Positions 8,243-18,259 are shown, numbered from the stretch's first letter. The stretch is DNA of 64,000 nucleotides from Bradyrhizobium genosp. SA-3 (GCF_004212635.1 NZ_PSRT01000013.1:25341-89340); one strand, 5' to 3'. Notes: generated from the sequence alone by a model not told the origin. A program made the numbers and translations.

Positions 8243-9637
8243 ATGCAGAAGCTTTTCAGGTGGGCCAGCAAATGGTGGCCGGGGCTGATTCCCCTGGCCG
8301 TCATGTGGGGATTTGCGGCCTGGAATAACACCTTGCCGGTCGAGGCGGACCTGTCGGCCCGCAGCTCGGCGGCGCTGAAGGATACCGTTTTGGACAAGAC
8401 CAGGATCGCGGTCGACGGCCGCGACGTCAGCCTGGCCGCGGATGCCTTCTCCGAGGAGGGGCGCCGCGACGCCGTGATGGCGGTCGAAACCGTCCCCGGC
8501 GTGCGGCTGGTCGACGATCGGACCCGCCTTGTTCCTGAGGCCAAACCCTTCGTCTGGAATGCCGAACGTGATGTGGTGCGGGTGACCCTGTCGGGCTCCG
8601 CGCCGCTGCCCTCGATGCGGGCGCGGCTGACCGAGGCGGCGCGCAAGGAAGTTGTCGGCGTCGAGGTGGCCGATCAGATGGGTCTGGCGCGCGGTGCGCC
8701 GCCACGGTTCGAGGCTGCCGCGACGTTGCTGCTCGATCAGATCGGCAAGCTCAAGGACGGCAAGATCACGATCACGGACACCAAGGTCAATCTGTCGGGC
8801 ATGGCGCGCGAGCTCGGCGGTCGCGAGGCGATTGCGGCCGCGCTGAAGAACCTGCCCGAGGGTTTTTCGATCGCCGCCAACGACGTCAGGGCGCCGCCCT
8901 ACATCTTCCAGGCCTACAAGGATCCGGTGGCCGCGACGGTGACGCTGACAGGCTACGTTCCGGACAACACCATCCACGCCGCGATCGCAACCAGCGCCTC
9001 GCGGAAGTTCTTCAACGAAAAGGTCGTCGACAATCTCAAGGCCAGCATCGGCGCGCCCGGCGCCTTCAACACCGCCGTGGTCGCAGCGCTCGGCGCGCTG
9101 TCTCGGCTGTCCACCGGCACGCTCGTGGTCTCGGATCGCGAGGTGAAGCTGTCGGGCGATGCGCTCTACGAGGGTGCCGCCAATGACATCCGCGCGGGGC
9201 TCGGCAAGGACTTTCCGAAGAACTGGCAATACAAGCCGGAGATCACGGTGAAGCCTGCCGCAGGCCCCGTCGACGGCACCGTGTGCCAGCAATTGTTCTC
9301 GGACCTCCTGGCCAAGGGCAAGATCCGCTTCGCGGCGAAGCGCGCCGACATCGATCCGGATTCCGCCGGCATTCTCGACCATCTGATCGAGACGGCGTTG
9401 CGCTGCCCCACCACCAATATCGAGGTCGTCGGGCATACCGATGCCGACGGCGAGGACTCCTTCAACCAGGCTCTCTCGGAGAAGCGCGCGCAGGCGGTGA
9501 TCGATTATCTGGTCAAGGCCGGCCTGCCTGCCAGCCGCTTCACTGCGGTTGGCCACGGCAGCACGCAGCCCCTCGCCGGCAACGACACCGACGAGGGCAA
9601 GGCGCAGAACCGCCGCATCGAATTTCTGGTGAGGTGA
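8243..9637 (+). CDS. OmpA family protein with BON-like repeats
   Basis: Envelope protein of 464 residues. One transmembrane segment near residues 11-26 (LIPLAVMWGFAAWNN) anchors it. The middle carries repeated segments such as VTLTGYVPDNTIHAAI and GTLVVSDREVKLSGDA that resemble BON domains. The C-terminal 75 residues form an OmpA peptidoglycan-binding domain (VVGHTDADGEDSFN, LSEKRAQAVIDYL, GKAQNRRIEFLV). It probably tethers membrane or periplasmic complexes to peptidoglycan. The start is taken at MQKLFRW rather than 36 bases upstream; the ribosome site is weak either way. A small membrane protein gene follows after 2 bases. Confidence 0.82.
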   Translation: MQKLFRWASKWWPGLIPLAVMWGFAAWNNTLPVEADLSARSSAALKDTVLDKTRIAVDGRDVSLAADAFSEEGRRDAVMAVETVPGVRLVDDRTRLVPEAKPFVWNAERDVVRVTLSGSAPLPSMRARLTEAARKEVVGVEVADQMGLARGAPPRFEAAATLLLDQIGKLKDGKITITDTKVNLSGMARELGGREAIAAALKNLPEGFSIAANDVRAPPYIFQAYKDPVAATVTLTGYVPDNTIHAAIATSASRKFFNEKVVDNLKASIGAPGAFNTAVVAALGALSRLSTGTLVVSDREVKLSGDALYEGAANDIRAGLGKDFPKNWQYKPEITVKPAAGPVDGTVCQQLFSDLLAKGKIRFAAKRADIDPDSAGILDHLIETALRCPTTNIEVVGHTDADGEDSFNQALSEKRAQAVIDYLVKAGLPASRFTAVGHGSTQPLAGNDTDEGKAQNRRIEFLVR

Positions 9638-9639
9638 CG

Positions 9640-9942
9640 ATGCCCTATCTCGTCTCGTTCCATATGGGCTGGCTGATCGGCTCGCTGTTGCTGGGCTTCT
9701 GCATGGGCTGGATCTCGGTGGTCCAGCGCGGCAACGGCACCTCGAAGGTGACCGCGCGGTGGCTCGCCGCGCTTGCCGCGGGTCTGGTCGCAGCGTCGTT
9801 GGCGCATGTGGTCCCCGGCCGTTTCGGCTACTGGCTCGACCTCGGCCTGATCATGTTCGCATGCTATCTCGTGGGTTGCGCCATCGGTGCATGGCTACGC
9901 GACCGGGTGGTCTCGCGAAGCGCACCGCCGGCTGCGCTGTGA
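9640..9942 (+). CDS. Small membrane protein downstream of the OmpA-family gene
   Basis: A 100-residue hydrophobic protein. Three membrane segments are apparent: [36 protein letters not shown] and LDLGLIMFACYLVGCAIGAW. The ATG lies two bases after the stop of the upstream OmpA-family gene, with GAGGTGA as ribosome site, so translation is probably coupled. The family is not recognised. Tight coupling suggests that it works with the OmpA-like protein in the envelope. Confidence 0.72.
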   Translation: MPYLVSFHMGWLIGSLLLGFCMGWISVVQRGNGTSKVTARWLAALAAGLVAASLAHVVPGRFGYWLDLGLIMFACYLVGCAIGAWLRDRVVSRSAPPAAL

Positions 9943-10395
9943 TGTTGCCGTGCACCCTCACTCCCAGGCATGAGGTGCGCGTCCGCCGCGGCCTTTCGGC
10001 ACATCAGAAATCCGTGACCAGCCGCTTCGATGCCCCCCTTTCAACGGGCCGGCGCGCCCCATAGATTGACGTCGGCTTAAGCCGTGACGGAACATTGTGC
10101 GGTTGAAATCATCAAAACTTCATGGCGTCTGCGCAGGATTGCCAAGGAGATTCGCGTCAAGCCTTGCCGCCGAAAGCGCCAAACCGTGCACCAGGAGCCC
10201 GCAACCCTGCCTAAAATATTGAAGGCACGTGTTTTTGTTCGAATTGGCGAATTCCACTTCGTCCCAAAACGCGCTAGTGGAGGGGCAGGGGGCATGCGCG
10301 ATGCCGGAGCCGGCGGCGAGGGGTCGTTGGGTGCCTGTGCGTCGTTCGCCTGTCCGCCGGCCACCCTGGCCGCTGAAGCGTTGTTCGAGGTCTAG
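9943..10395. other. 453-bp intergenic stretch without supported gene
   Basis: It contains no repeat of the large palindromic families. One GTG-started frame (10084-10395) spans most of it but lacks any recognisable domain or ribosome site, so it is not called. The promoter for the following membrane protein presumably lies here; no clear -35/-10 pair was identified. Confidence 0.5.
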
Positions 10396-11451
10396 ATGCT
10401 GGAAGCCATACGCAGGGCGATGACGTTTCTGCGCCAGAAGCAAGTCCTGCATAAGCTTGGAGTTGTGATCAGCGTCGCGGTCATCGGCATCGCTTGCTAT
10501 GTGCTCTACCACATGCTGCGCGGCATCGATCGCAACGAGGTTCTCGAGGCGATCAAGAGCACCGAGCCGAGCCAGATTGCGATGGCGGCGCTGTTCGTGG
10601 CTGCGGGCTATTTCACCCTGACCTTCTACGACCTGTTCGCCACGCGCGCGATCGGGCACACCCACGTGCCCTACCGGATCAACGCGCTCGCCGCCTTCAC
10701 CAGCTATTCGATCGGCCATAATGTCGGCGCCAGCGTCTTCACCGGCGGCGCGGTGCGCTACCGCATCTATTCGGCCTATGGACTGAACGCGATCGACGTC
10801 GCAAAAATCTGCTTTCTTGCCGGCCTGACCTTCTGGCTCGGCAATGCCGCCGTGCTCGGCCTCGGCATCTCCTACCATCCGGAGGCCGCCGCCGCGATCG
10901 ACCAGCTGCCGCCCTGGCTGAACCGGACGCTGGCGATGATGATCATCGTGGGGCTGGTCGCCTATGTGGTCTGGGTCTGGACCCAGCCGCGGGTGGTCGG
11001 CCGCGGGCCCTGGACCGTGGTGCTGCCGGGCGGCCCGCTGACGCTGCTCCAGATCGCGATCGGCATCGTCGATCTCGGCTTCTGCGCGCTCGCGATGTAC
11101 GTGCTGGTCCCGGACGAACCCAATCTCGGCTTCGTCGTGGTCGCGGTGATCTTCGTCTCGGCGACATTGCTCGGCTTTGCCAGCCATTCGCCCGGAGGCC
11201 TTGGCGTGTTCGACGCCGCCATGCTGGTCGGCCTCTGGCAGATGGACCGTGAGGAGCTTCTGGGCGGGATGCTGCTGTTCCGCGTCCTCTATTATCTGTC
11301 CCCCTTCGTCATATCTGTAATCTTGCTGACGTTTCGCGAAGTTATCATCGGCGCACGTTCGAAGCGCTTGCAGCAGGCGGCGCTCAAGCTCGATCCCGGC
11401 CCTGCGCGTGAGGCCGCTTATGTGAGAGAGCGCAGCGACAGCGGCGCCTGA
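10396..11451 (+). CDS. Lysylphosphatidylglycerol synthase-like transmembrane protein (UPF0104)
   Basis: A 351-residue polytopic membrane protein with about eight hydrophobic segments. The characteristic blocks are FTSYSIGHNVGASVFTGGAVRYR, here seen across residues 105-127, and GFASHSPGGLGVFDAAML near residue 258. These belong to the flippase-like N-terminal domain of MprF-type proteins. The soluble lysyl transfer domain is absent, so it is unlikely to be an aminoacyl-PG synthase by itself. A GAGGT site lies 5 bases before the ATG. phoR begins 33 bp downstream in the same direction. Confidence 0.83.
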   Translation: MLEAIRRAMTFLRQKQVLHKLGVVISVAVIGIACYVLYHMLRGIDRNEVLEAIKSTEPSQIAMAALFVAAGYFTLTFYDLFATRAIGHTHVPYRINALAAFTSYSIGHNVGASVFTGGAVRYRIYSAYGLNAIDVAKICFLAGLTFWLGNAAVLGLGISYHPEAAAAIDQLPPWLNRTLAMMIIVGLVAYVVWVWTQPRVVGRGPWTVVLPGGPLTLLQIAIGIVDLGFCALAMYVLVPDEPNLGFVVVAVIFVSATLLGFASHSPGGLGVFDAAMLVGLWQMDREELLGGMLLFRVLYYLSPFVISVILLTFREVIIGARSKRLQQAALKLDPGPAREAAYVRERSDSGA

Positions 11452-11484
11452 CCGGCGCAAGCCTTTAAGGAGAAGGCCTCCCCG

Positions 11485-12783
11485 ATGGCGATCGACGCCC
11501 CATCTTCTCCCAACACCCAGCCCTGGTCCGATCGGCTGCGGCACTCGACCATCATTTTGATCGCTGCGGCGCTGGCGCTGTCGCTGGTGGTCTCGCTGGG
11601 CGAATTGTCGGCGCTTCACGCCGCGATCGTGTTCCTCTGCATCGCAGCCGCGGCGCTGATCCCATGGCGCCTGCACGATCCCACAGCCTCGCGCGATGAC
11701 GTCAGGCGCATCAACCCGGTCGAGAGCGCGGCGGTGGCCGCCGTCGTCGCCGGCATGCCGGATCCTGCGGTGCTGCTCGACCGTGCCGGCCGCGTCATCC
11801 ATCTCAATGCCGCCGCCGCCCAGCTTGCGCCGGCGCTGCGCAGGAACGAGCTCGCCCAGTTCGCGCTGCGCTCGCCGGAAATCATCACGGCCTTGCGCGA
11901 GGCGATCGCGACCACCGAGCCGCGGCGCGCGACATATCTCGACCATGTTCCGGTCGATCGCTGGATGGAGCTCATGATCACGCCGGTGCCGGTGCCGACC
12001 ACCTTCGGCGGCGCCGACAAATGCATGCTGATGACCTTCCACGACCAGACGCCGCTGCGCCGGGTCGAGGAGATGCGGGCCGACTTCGTCGCCAATGCCA
12101 GCCACGAGCTGCGCACGCCGCTCGCCGCGCTGTCGGGCTTCATCGACACGCTCCAGGGCCAGGCCAAGGACGATCCAAAGGCGCGCGAGCGCTTCCTCGG
12201 CATCATGCACAATCAGGCCACCCGTATGGCGCGCCTGATCGACGATCTGCTGTCGCTGTCGCGCGTCGAGCTGTCGGCCCATGTCCGCCCCGACACGCTG
12301 GTCGACCTCTTGCCGATCATCCTCCAGGTCGCCGACGGGCTCGAGCCGCTGGCGCGGGAACGCCAGGTCGATGTCGAGACCGATCTGCCGGAAGCCCCCG
12401 TGATGATCGCGGGCGACCGCGAGGAGCTGCTTCGCCTGTTTGAGAACCTGATCGAGAATGCGCTCAAATACGGCGCCTCGGGCGGACGCGTCATCGTGTC
12501 GCTGACGTCAAGCGCGGCCACTGATGGAGCTCAGGAAATCCGGGCCATCGTCCGGGATTTCGGTCCGGGCATCGCACCGGAGCACCTGCCCCGGCTGACC
12601 GAGCGCTTCTACCGGGTCGATGTCGGCGACAGCCGTTCGCAGGGTGGAACCGGGCTCGGATTATCGCTGGTGAAACATATTCTTAACCGTCATCGCGGCC
12701 GGCTCCTGATCGAAAGCGTACCCAAACAGGGCGCCACTTTTACCGCTTGTTTTCCCCAGGCCAGGCCTCCGGCTTCGACGTGA
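11485..12783 (+). CDS. phoR: Phosphate regulon sensor histidine kinase PhoR
   Basis: Membrane sensor kinase of 432 residues for phosphate limitation. Two membrane segments span residues 21-60, followed by a PAS-like region (PDPAVLLDRAGRVIHLNAAA). The H-box ASHELRTPL carries the phospho-accepting His near residue 207. The ATP lid is represented by LFENLIENALKYG (near 318), DFGPGIAP (near 357) and GGTGLGLSLVKHI. The AAGGAG ribosome site is about 9 bases upstream. It heads phoR-pstSCAB-phoU-phoB; PhoB at 17.5 kb is its expected partner. Confidence 0.93.
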   Translation: MAIDAPSSPNTQPWSDRLRHSTIILIAAALALSLVVSLGELSALHAAIVFLCIAAAALIPWRLHDPTASRDDVRRINPVESAAVAAVVAGMPDPAVLLDRAGRVIHLNAAAAQLAPALRRNELAQFALRSPEIITALREAIATTEPRRATYLDHVPVDRWMELMITPVPVPTTFGGADKCMLMTFHDQTPLRRVEEMRADFVANASHELRTPLAALSGFIDTLQGQAKDDPKARERFLGIMHNQATRMARLIDDLLSLSRVELSAHVRPDTLVDLLPIILQVADGLEPLARERQVDVETDLPEAPVMIAGDREELLRLFENLIENALKYGASGGRVIVSLTSSAATDGAQEIRAIVRDFGPGIAPEHLPRLTERFYRVDVGDSRSQGGTGLGLSLVKHILNRHRGRLLIESVPKQGATFTACFPQARPPAST

Positions 12784-12810
12784 AAATCATGCGATTTCAA
12801 TCGCTTGAGG

Positions 12811-12828
12811 GTGTCATCCAGCTGTCAC
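12811..12828 (+). promoter_or_regulatory. Pho box upstream of pstS
   Basis: Two direct repeats in PHO-box spacing: GTGTCAT (12811-12817), four bases, CTGTCAC (12822-12828). This matches the 11-bp-phased CTGTCAT-like repeats bound by phosphorylated PhoB. It begins 27 bp after the phoR stop and about 100 bp before the pstS start. It would give pstSCAB-phoU-phoB its own phosphate-starvation promoter. Confidence 0.8.
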
Positions 12829-12927
12829 GAAACCTTCGTAAAAGCACAGCCGACCGCTCCTAAAGGGGCGGCGCGGGGAGCGCGATCGGGCGCGGATGGC
12901 GCTTCGCTCCCCTGTATGGAGACCAGC

Positions 12928-13941
12928 ATGAATTTCCTCAAAACTATCGTCGCTGCCGGCTTGGTCGCCGCATCGACGACGGCGGCGTTTGCAGCCGACA
13001 TCACGGGTGCCGGTGCGACATTCCCGTTCCCGATCTATTCGAAGTGGGCTGACGCCTACAAGAAGGAGACCGGCAACGGTCTGAACTACCAGTCGATCGG
13101 CTCGGGTGGCGGCATCAAGCAGATCCAGGCCAAGACCGTGACCTTCGGCGCCAGCGACGCGCCGCTCAAGGCCGAGCAGCTCGAGAAGGACGGCCTCGTC
13201 CAGTGGCCGATGGTGATGGGCGCCATCGTCCCCGTCGTCAACCTCGAGGGCGTGAAGCCCGGCGAACTGGTGTTCGACGGCGAGACGCTGGCCAACATCT
13301 ATCTCGGCAAGATCACCAAGTGGGACGACGCCGCGATCAAGAAGCTCAATCCGAACGTGAAGCTGCCCGCGGAGGCGATCACCGTGGTCCGCCGTTCGGA
13401 CGGTTCGGGCACCACCTTCAACTTCACCAACTACCTCTCCAAGGCCAGCGCGGACTGGAAGAGCAAGGTCGGTGAGGGCACCGCGGTCGAGTGGCCGGTC
13501 GGCGTCGGCGCCAAGGGCAACGAAGGCGTGTCGGGCAACATCAGCCAGACCAAGAACTCGATCGGCTATGTCGAGTACGCCTATGCCAAACAGAACAAGC
13601 TGACCTACACCGGTCTCGTCAACAAGGCCGGCAAGCCGGTGCAGCCGACCGTCGAGGCCTTCCAGGCCGCCGCCTCCAACGCCGATTGGGCCAAGGCTCC
13701 CGGCTATTACGTCATCCTGACCGACCAGCCCGGCGACAAGTCCTGGCCGATCACGGCGGCGACCTTCATCCTGATGCACAAGTCTGCGACGGACAAGGCT
13801 GCCTCCCAGGAAGCCATCAAGTTCTTCCGCTGGGCCTTCAAGAACGGCGGCAAGGCGGCTGAAGAGCTCGACTACATCCCGATGCCGGACAGCGTCGTCC
13901 AGCTGATCGAGAAAACCTGGGCTGCCGAGATCAAGAGCTGA
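12928..13941 (+). CDS. pstS: Phosphate ABC transporter substrate-binding protein PstS
   Basis: Periplasmic phosphate-binding protein of 337 residues. A signal peptide covers residues 1-24 (ending TTAAFA before [13 protein letters not shown]). Phosphate-contact motifs include [24 protein letters not shown] and [15 protein letters not shown]. The ATG at 12928 has GGAG 6 bases upstream, which excludes longer in-frame starts. It is preceded by a Pho box and followed by pstC after a palindromic spacer. Confidence 0.95.
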   Translation: MNFLKTIVAAGLVAASTTAAFAADITGAGATFPFPIYSKWADAYKKETGNGLNYQSIGSGGGIKQIQAKTVTFGASDAPLKAEQLEKDGLVQWPMVMGAIVPVVNLEGVKPGELVFDGETLANIYLGKITKWDDAAIKKLNPNVKLPAEAITVVRRSDGSGTTFNFTNYLSKASADWKSKVGEGTAVEWPVGVGAKGNEGVSGNISQTKNSIGYVEYAYAKQNKLTYTGLVNKAGKPVQPTVEAFQAAASNADWAKAPGYYVILTDQPGDKSWPITAATFILMHKSATDKAASQEAIKFFRWAFKNGGKAAEELDYIPMPDSVVQLIEKTWAAEIKS

Positions 13942-13947
13942 AGCGAA

Positions 13948-14060
13948 TGGCCCGGACGCGCTGCAGCGTGAAACGCTGCTGCGCGGCGCCGGGACCTACA
14001 AGAACCGGGCCCCGGATCAGCGTCGCACCGCTTCGTAGCTCGCGCCGTATCCGGGGCACA
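13948..14060. repeat. Palindromic element between pstS and pstC
   Basis: GC-rich complementary blocks (GGCCCGGACGCGCTGCAGCG at the left, CGCGCCGTATCCGGGGC at the right, with ACCGGGCCCCGG between) form an imperfect long stem-loop. It lies inside the pst transcript and resembles the element between boxC and boxB. Confidence 0.6.
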
Positions 14061-14103
14061 ACTCCGGCAACAAGCGTATATAGAACGGGTACAGGGGATC
14101 GGC

Positions 14104-15102
14104 GTGGCAGAGATGGCTGTTCAGAGCGATGTAATCGACGACGCCGGACCGTATGACCGCGCCAAGGCCTTGAGCGCGTTCAAGCTCGGCGACGTCACCT
14201 TCTACTGGATCACGCGGCTGTCCGCGATCTCGGTGCTGCTGATCCTCGGCGGCATCATCATTTCGCTGATCGTCGGCGCCTTCCCCGCGATCAAGGAATA
14301 CGGCCTGTCGTTCCTGTGGACGCAGCGCTGGGCGCCCTCGGCCGATCCGCCCGTGCTCGGCGCGCTCGGGCCGATGTACGGCACGCTCGTCACCTCCTTC
14401 ATCGCGATGCTGATCGCCATTCCGGTCGGTCTCGGCATTGCGATCTTCCTCACCGAGCTCTGCCCGCAATGGCTGCGCCGCCCGATCGGCATGGCGATCG
14501 AGCTGCTCGCCGGCATTCCCTCGATCATTTACGGCATGTGGGGCTTCTTCGTGCTGGGCCCGTTCCTGGCCAACACCTTCCAGCCCTTCATGATCCGCGT
14601 CTTCGACGGCGTTCCGGTGCTGGGGGCGATCTTCGCAGGTCCTCCGTCCTATCTCAGTCTGTTCAATGCCGCGCTGATCCTCGCCATCATGGTGCTGCCC
14701 TTCATCACCTCGATCTCGGTCGACGTGTTCAAGACGGTGCCGCCGGTGCTGAAAGAGGCCGCCTACGGCGTCGGCTGCACCACTTGGGAAGTCGTCCGCA
14801 GCGTGGTGATCCCCTACACCCGGGTCGGCATCATCGGCGGCGTCATGCTGGCGCTGGGCCGCGCGCTCGGCGAGACCATGGCGGTGACCTTCATCATCGG
14901 CAACTCGTTCCGAATCTCCTCGTCGATCTTCGCGCCGGGCACCACGATCTCGGCGGCGATCGCCTCCGAGTTCGCCGAGAGTGACGGCCTGCACCAATCC
15001 GGCCTGATCCTGCTCGGCCTGCTCCTGTTCGTGCTGACGTTCTTCGTGCTCGCGGCCGCGCGGCTGATGCTGCTGCGTCTGGAACAGAAAGCGGGGAAGT
15101 GA
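14104..15102 (+). CDS. pstC: Phosphate ABC transporter permease PstC
   Basis: Inner-membrane permease of 332 residues with about six to seven membrane helices. The binding-protein-dependent permease loop is seen as [20 protein letters not shown], followed by [22 protein letters not shown] start at 14104 lies about 6 bases after AGGGGA; an ATG at 14113 is the alternative. pstA starts one base after its stop. Confidence 0.94.
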   Translation: MAEMAVQSDVIDDAGPYDRAKALSAFKLGDVTFYWITRLSAISVLLILGGIIISLIVGAFPAIKEYGLSFLWTQRWAPSADPPVLGALGPMYGTLVTSFIAMLIAIPVGLGIAIFLTELCPQWLRRPIGMAIELLAGIPSIIYGMWGFFVLGPFLANTFQPFMIRVFDGVPVLGAIFAGPPSYLSLFNAALILAIMVLPFITSISVDVFKTVPPVLKEAAYGVGCTTWEVVRSVVIPYTRVGIIGGVMLALGRALGETMAVTFIIGNSFRISSSIFAPGTTISAAIASEFAESDGLHQSGLILLGLLLFVLTFFVLAAARLMLLRLEQKAGK

Positions 15103-15103
15103 C

Positions 15104-15949
15104 ATGAACCCGATTTACGCACGCCGTCGCCGCACCGACATCGTCATCCGCGGGCTCTGCATCGCTGCCGCCGCCTTCGGCGTCACCTGGCTCGCGCTGA
15201 TCCTGATCACGCTGCTCTACAACGGCCTTAGCGGCCTGAACCTCCAGGTCTTCACCGAGAACACGCCGCCGCCCGGCGCGTCCGAAGGTGGCCTGCTCAA
15301 CGCCATCGTCGGCTCGCTGATCATGACCGTGCTCGGCGTCGGCATCGGCGCGCCGCTCGGCCTATTCGCCGGCACCTATCTCGCCGAATACGGCCGCAAC
15401 GACAAGCTGACCTCGGTGATCCGCTTCATCAACGACATCCTGTTGTCGGCGCCCTCGATCATCATCGGCCTGTTCATCTATGGCGCGGTGGTGGTGCCGA
15501 TGCGCGGCTTCTCCGCGATCGCGGGTAGCCTCGCGCTCGCCGTCATCGTCATTCCGGTGGTGCTGCGCACCACCGAGGACATGCTGCTCCTGGTGCCGAA
15601 CGCGCTGCGCGAGGCGGCTTCCGCGCTCGGCCTGCCGCGCTCGCTGGTGATCAAGCGCATCGCCTACCGCGCCGCGCGCTCCGGCCTCATCACCGGCGTG
15701 CTGCTCGCCACCGCCCGCGTCGCCGGCGAGACCGCGCCGCTGCTGTTCACCGCGCTGTCGAACCAGTTCTTCAGCCTGGGCCTGAACAAGACGATGGCCA
15801 ACCTGCCCGTGACCATCAACAATTTCGTGCAGAGCCCCTACGCCTATTGGAAGCAGCTCGCCTGGAGCGGCGCACTGCTGATCACGCTCACCGTGCTCGC
15901 CCTGAACATTGGCGCCCGCATCCTCGGTGCCGAGAGGACCGCAAAATGA
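15104..15949 (+). CDS. pstA: Phosphate ABC transporter permease PstA
   Basis: Second permease subunit, 281 residues. The conserved coupling loop is [21 protein letters not shown], and [20 protein letters not shown] is the PstA hallmark. It follows pstC after one base and overlaps pstB by four (ATGA), so the importer genes are translationally coupled. Confidence 0.95.
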   Translation: MNPIYARRRRTDIVIRGLCIAAAAFGVTWLALILITLLYNGLSGLNLQVFTENTPPPGASEGGLLNAIVGSLIMTVLGVGIGAPLGLFAGTYLAEYGRNDKLTSVIRFINDILLSAPSIIIGLFIYGAVVVPMRGFSAIAGSLALAVIVIPVVLRTTEDMLLLVPNALREAASALGLPRSLVIKRIAYRAARSGLITGVLLATARVAGETAPLLFTALSNQFFSLGLNKTMANLPVTINNFVQSPYAYWKQLAWSGALLITLTVLALNIGARILGAERTAK

Positions 15950-16764
15950 CTGACCTGTCCGTATCCGTGAGTTCCAACGCTCACCTGGCCTCGCATCCGC
16001 TGCCGGAAGCGCCCGCCAAGGTGACGGTACGCAACCTCAACTTCTATTACGGCGAGCACCATGCGCTGAAGAACATCAACCTGACGCTCGGCACCAACCG
16101 CGTCACGGCGTTCATCGGCCCGTCGGGCTGCGGCAAGTCGACCCTGCTGCGCATCTTCAACCGGATGTACGATCTCTATCCGGGTCAGCGCGTCACCGGC
16201 CAGCTGATGCTCGACCAGACCAACATCCTCGACCCCAAGCTCGACCTCAATCTGCTGCGCGCCCGGGTCGGCATGGTGTTCCAGAAGCCGACGCCGTTCC
16301 CGATGACGATCTACGAGAACATCGCCTTCGGCATCCGCCTCTACGAGAAGATCTCGAAGTCGGAGATGGACGATCGGGTCGAGAAGGCGCTGCGCGGCGG
16401 TGCGCTGTGGAACGAGGTCAAGGACAAGCTCAACGCCTCGGGCCTGTCGCTTTCCGGCGGCCAGCAGCAGCGCCTCTGCATCGCCCGCACGGTCGCGGTG
16501 CGGCCTGAAGTGATCTTGTTCGACGAGCCCTGCTCGGCGCTCGATCCGATCTCGACCGCCAAGGTCGAAGAGCTGATTCAGGAACTGTCCGAAAACTACA
16601 CGATCGCGATCGTCACCCACAACATGCAGCAGGCGGCGCGCGTCTCCGACAAGACCGCCTTCATGTATCTCGGCGAGCTGATCGAGTTCGACGACACCAG
16701 CAAGATCTTCACGTCGCCGAGCGACCGGCGTACGCAGGATTACATCACCGGCCGGTTCGGCTGA
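15946..16764 (+). CDS. pstB: Phosphate ABC transporter ATP-binding protein PstB
   Basis: ATPase of the phosphate importer, 272 residues. Walker [10 protein letters not shown] is at residues 58-66, the signature LSGGQQQR near 168, Walker B VILFDEP near 189 and the H-loop VTHNMQQ near 222. The start at 15946 overlaps the pstA stop in ATGA; the longer open frame upstream lies inside pst[16 protein letters not shown] is characteristic of PstB. Confidence 0.96.
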   Translation: MTDLSVSVSSNAHLASHPLPEAPAKVTVRNLNFYYGEHHALKNINLTLGTNRVTAFIGPSGCGKSTLLRIFNRMYDLYPGQRVTGQLMLDQTNILDPKLDLNLLRARVGMVFQKPTPFPMTIYENIAFGIRLYEKISKSEMDDRVEKALRGGALWNEVKDKLNASGLSLSGGQQQRLCIARTVAVRPEVILFDEPCSALDPISTAKVEELIQELSENYTIAIVTHNMQQAARVSDKTAFMYLGELIEFDDTSKIFTSPSDRRTQDYITGRFG

Positions 16765-16775
16765 GGAGACGGGAC

Positions 16776-17492
16776 ATGGGTACTGAACATACCGCAAAGG
16801 CCTTCGACACCGACCTCCAGGAGCTCACCCGCCTGGTCGCCGAGATGGGCGGCATCGCCGAGCGCATGATCGTCGATTCCGTCGACGCGCTGATCCGCCG
16901 CGACGTCGCGCTCGGCCAGCGCGTCGTCACCACCGACGCCGAGCTCGACGCGCTGCAGAAGCGCATCGAGGAGCGCGCCGTGCTCACCATCGCCCGCCGC
17001 CAGCCGATGGCGGTGGATCTGCGCGAGATCGTCGGCGCCATGCGCGTTGCCACCGATCTCGAGCGCATCGGCGACCTCGCCAAGAACATGGGCAAGCGCG
17101 TTGCGGCGCTGGAGACGGACTTCCATCCACTCAAGCTGTTCCGCGGCCTGGAGCACATGACCGACCTCGTGCAGCAGCAGGTCAAGTCGGTGCTGGACGC
17201 CTATGCTGCGCATGATCTGCCGGCGGCAATGGCGGTGTGGAAGGGCGATGAGGAAGTCGACGCCATCTGCACCTCGCTGTTCCGCGAGCTCCTCACCTAC
17301 ATGATGGAGGATCCGCGTAACATCTCGTTCTGCATCCATCTGATGTTCTGCGCCAAGAACATCGAGCGGATCGGCGACCACGCCACCAACATCGCCGAGA
17401 CCGTGTTCTACATGATCGAGGGACAGGCGATCACCGACAAGCGGCCGAAGGGCGATATGACGACCTTCGCCACGACGGTACCGAATACCTGA
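16776..17492 (+). CDS. phoU: Phosphate signalling protein PhoU
   Basis: A 238-residue all-helical protein with two PhoU repeats. The metal-cluster motifs ATDLERIGDLAKNM (near residue 91) and CAKNIERIGDHATNIAE (near 190) are both present. It links PstSCAB transport state to PhoR kinase activity and restrains the regulon in high phosphate. It starts 11 bp after pstB and is followed by phoB after 15 bp. Confidence 0.96.
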   Translation: MGTEHTAKAFDTDLQELTRLVAEMGGIAERMIVDSVDALIRRDVALGQRVVTTDAELDALQKRIEERAVLTIARRQPMAVDLREIVGAMRVATDLERIGDLAKNMGKRVAALETDFHPLKLFRGLEHMTDLVQQQVKSVLDAYAAHDLPAAMAVWKGDEEVDAICTSLFRELLTYMMEDPRNISFCIHLMFCAKNIERIGDHATNIAETVFYMIEGQAITDKRPKGDMTTFATTVPNT

Positions 17493-17507
17493 GGGAGCGA
17501 CGACAAC

Positions 17508-18215
17508 ATGGGCGCACGCATCATGGTGGTTGAGGACGAGGAAGCTCTCACCGAGCTTCTCCGTTACAACCTCGAAGGCGACGGCTATGACGTGGAGACG
17601 GTGATGCGTGGCGACGACGCCGACACCCGCCTCAAGGAACACATCCCGGATCTGATCGTGCTCGACTGGATGCTGCCGGGACTGTCCGGCATCGAGCTGT
17701 GCCGGCGGCTGCGCACCCGTCCCGAGACCAAGCAGCTCCCGATCATCATGCTCACCGCGCGCGGCGAGGAGAGCGAGCGGGTGCGGGGTCTTGCGACCGG
17801 CGCCGACGACTACATCGTCAAGCCGTTCTCGGTGCCGGAGCTGCTCGCGCGCGTGAAGGGCCTTCTGCGGCGCGCAAGCCCGGAGCGGCTCGCCACCGTG
17901 CTCGCCTATGGCGACATCGAGCTCGATCGCGACAAGCGCCGCGTGGCGCGCTCGGGCCGGCCGATCGATCTCGGCCCGACCGAATATCGCCTGCTGGAGT
18001 TCTTCCTGGAGCATCCCGGCCGCGTGTTCTCGCGCGAGCAGCTGCTCGACAGCGTCTGGGGCCGCGACATCTATATCGACGAGCGCACCGTCGACGTCCA
18101 TATCGGACGCCTGCGCAAGCTGCTCAATCTCGGCCGCGAGCAGGACCCGATCCGCACCGTCCGCGGCGCGGGTTATGCGCTGGATGATCGGTTTGCGAAG
18201 GCGGAGCAGACGTAA
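17508..18215 (+). CDS. phoB: Phosphate regulon response regulator PhoB
   Basis: OmpR-family regulator of 235 residues. The receiver domain shows acidic residues in VVEDEE, phospho-acceptor Asp53 in VLDWMLPG, and the conserved Lys in DDYIVKPFS. The winged-helix domain starts near residue 130 and contains GPTEYRLLEFFLEHPGRVFS and RTVDVHIGRLRK. It binds Pho boxes such as the one at 12811. Being last in the operon makes it subject to autoregulation. Confidence 0.96.
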   Translation: MGARIMVVEDEEALTELLRYNLEGDGYDVETVMRGDDADTRLKEHIPDLIVLDWMLPGLSGIELCRRLRTRPETKQLPIIMLTARGEESERVRGLATGADDYIVKPFSVPELLARVKGLLRRASPERLATVLAYGDIELDRDKRRVARSGRPIDLGPTEYRLLEFFLEHPGRVFSREQLLDSVWGRDIYIDERTVDVHIGRLRKLLNLGREQDPIRTVRGAGYALDDRFAKAEQT

Positions 18216-18259
18216 GGGTTTGGCGGGGGGCTTTAGCAGGCTACTGCCACACCCTCACT

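Noticed and set aside
10084..10395. GTG-started 103-codon frame in the 9.9-10.4 kb gap
   Set aside because: No domain, no ribosome site, biased tail; insufficient to call a gene.
10120..12282. A 720-codon open frame antisense to the flippase-like gene and phoR
   Set aside because: Low-complexity His/Arg/Glu/Asp composition typical of a complementary-frame artefact; it covers two well-supported genes.
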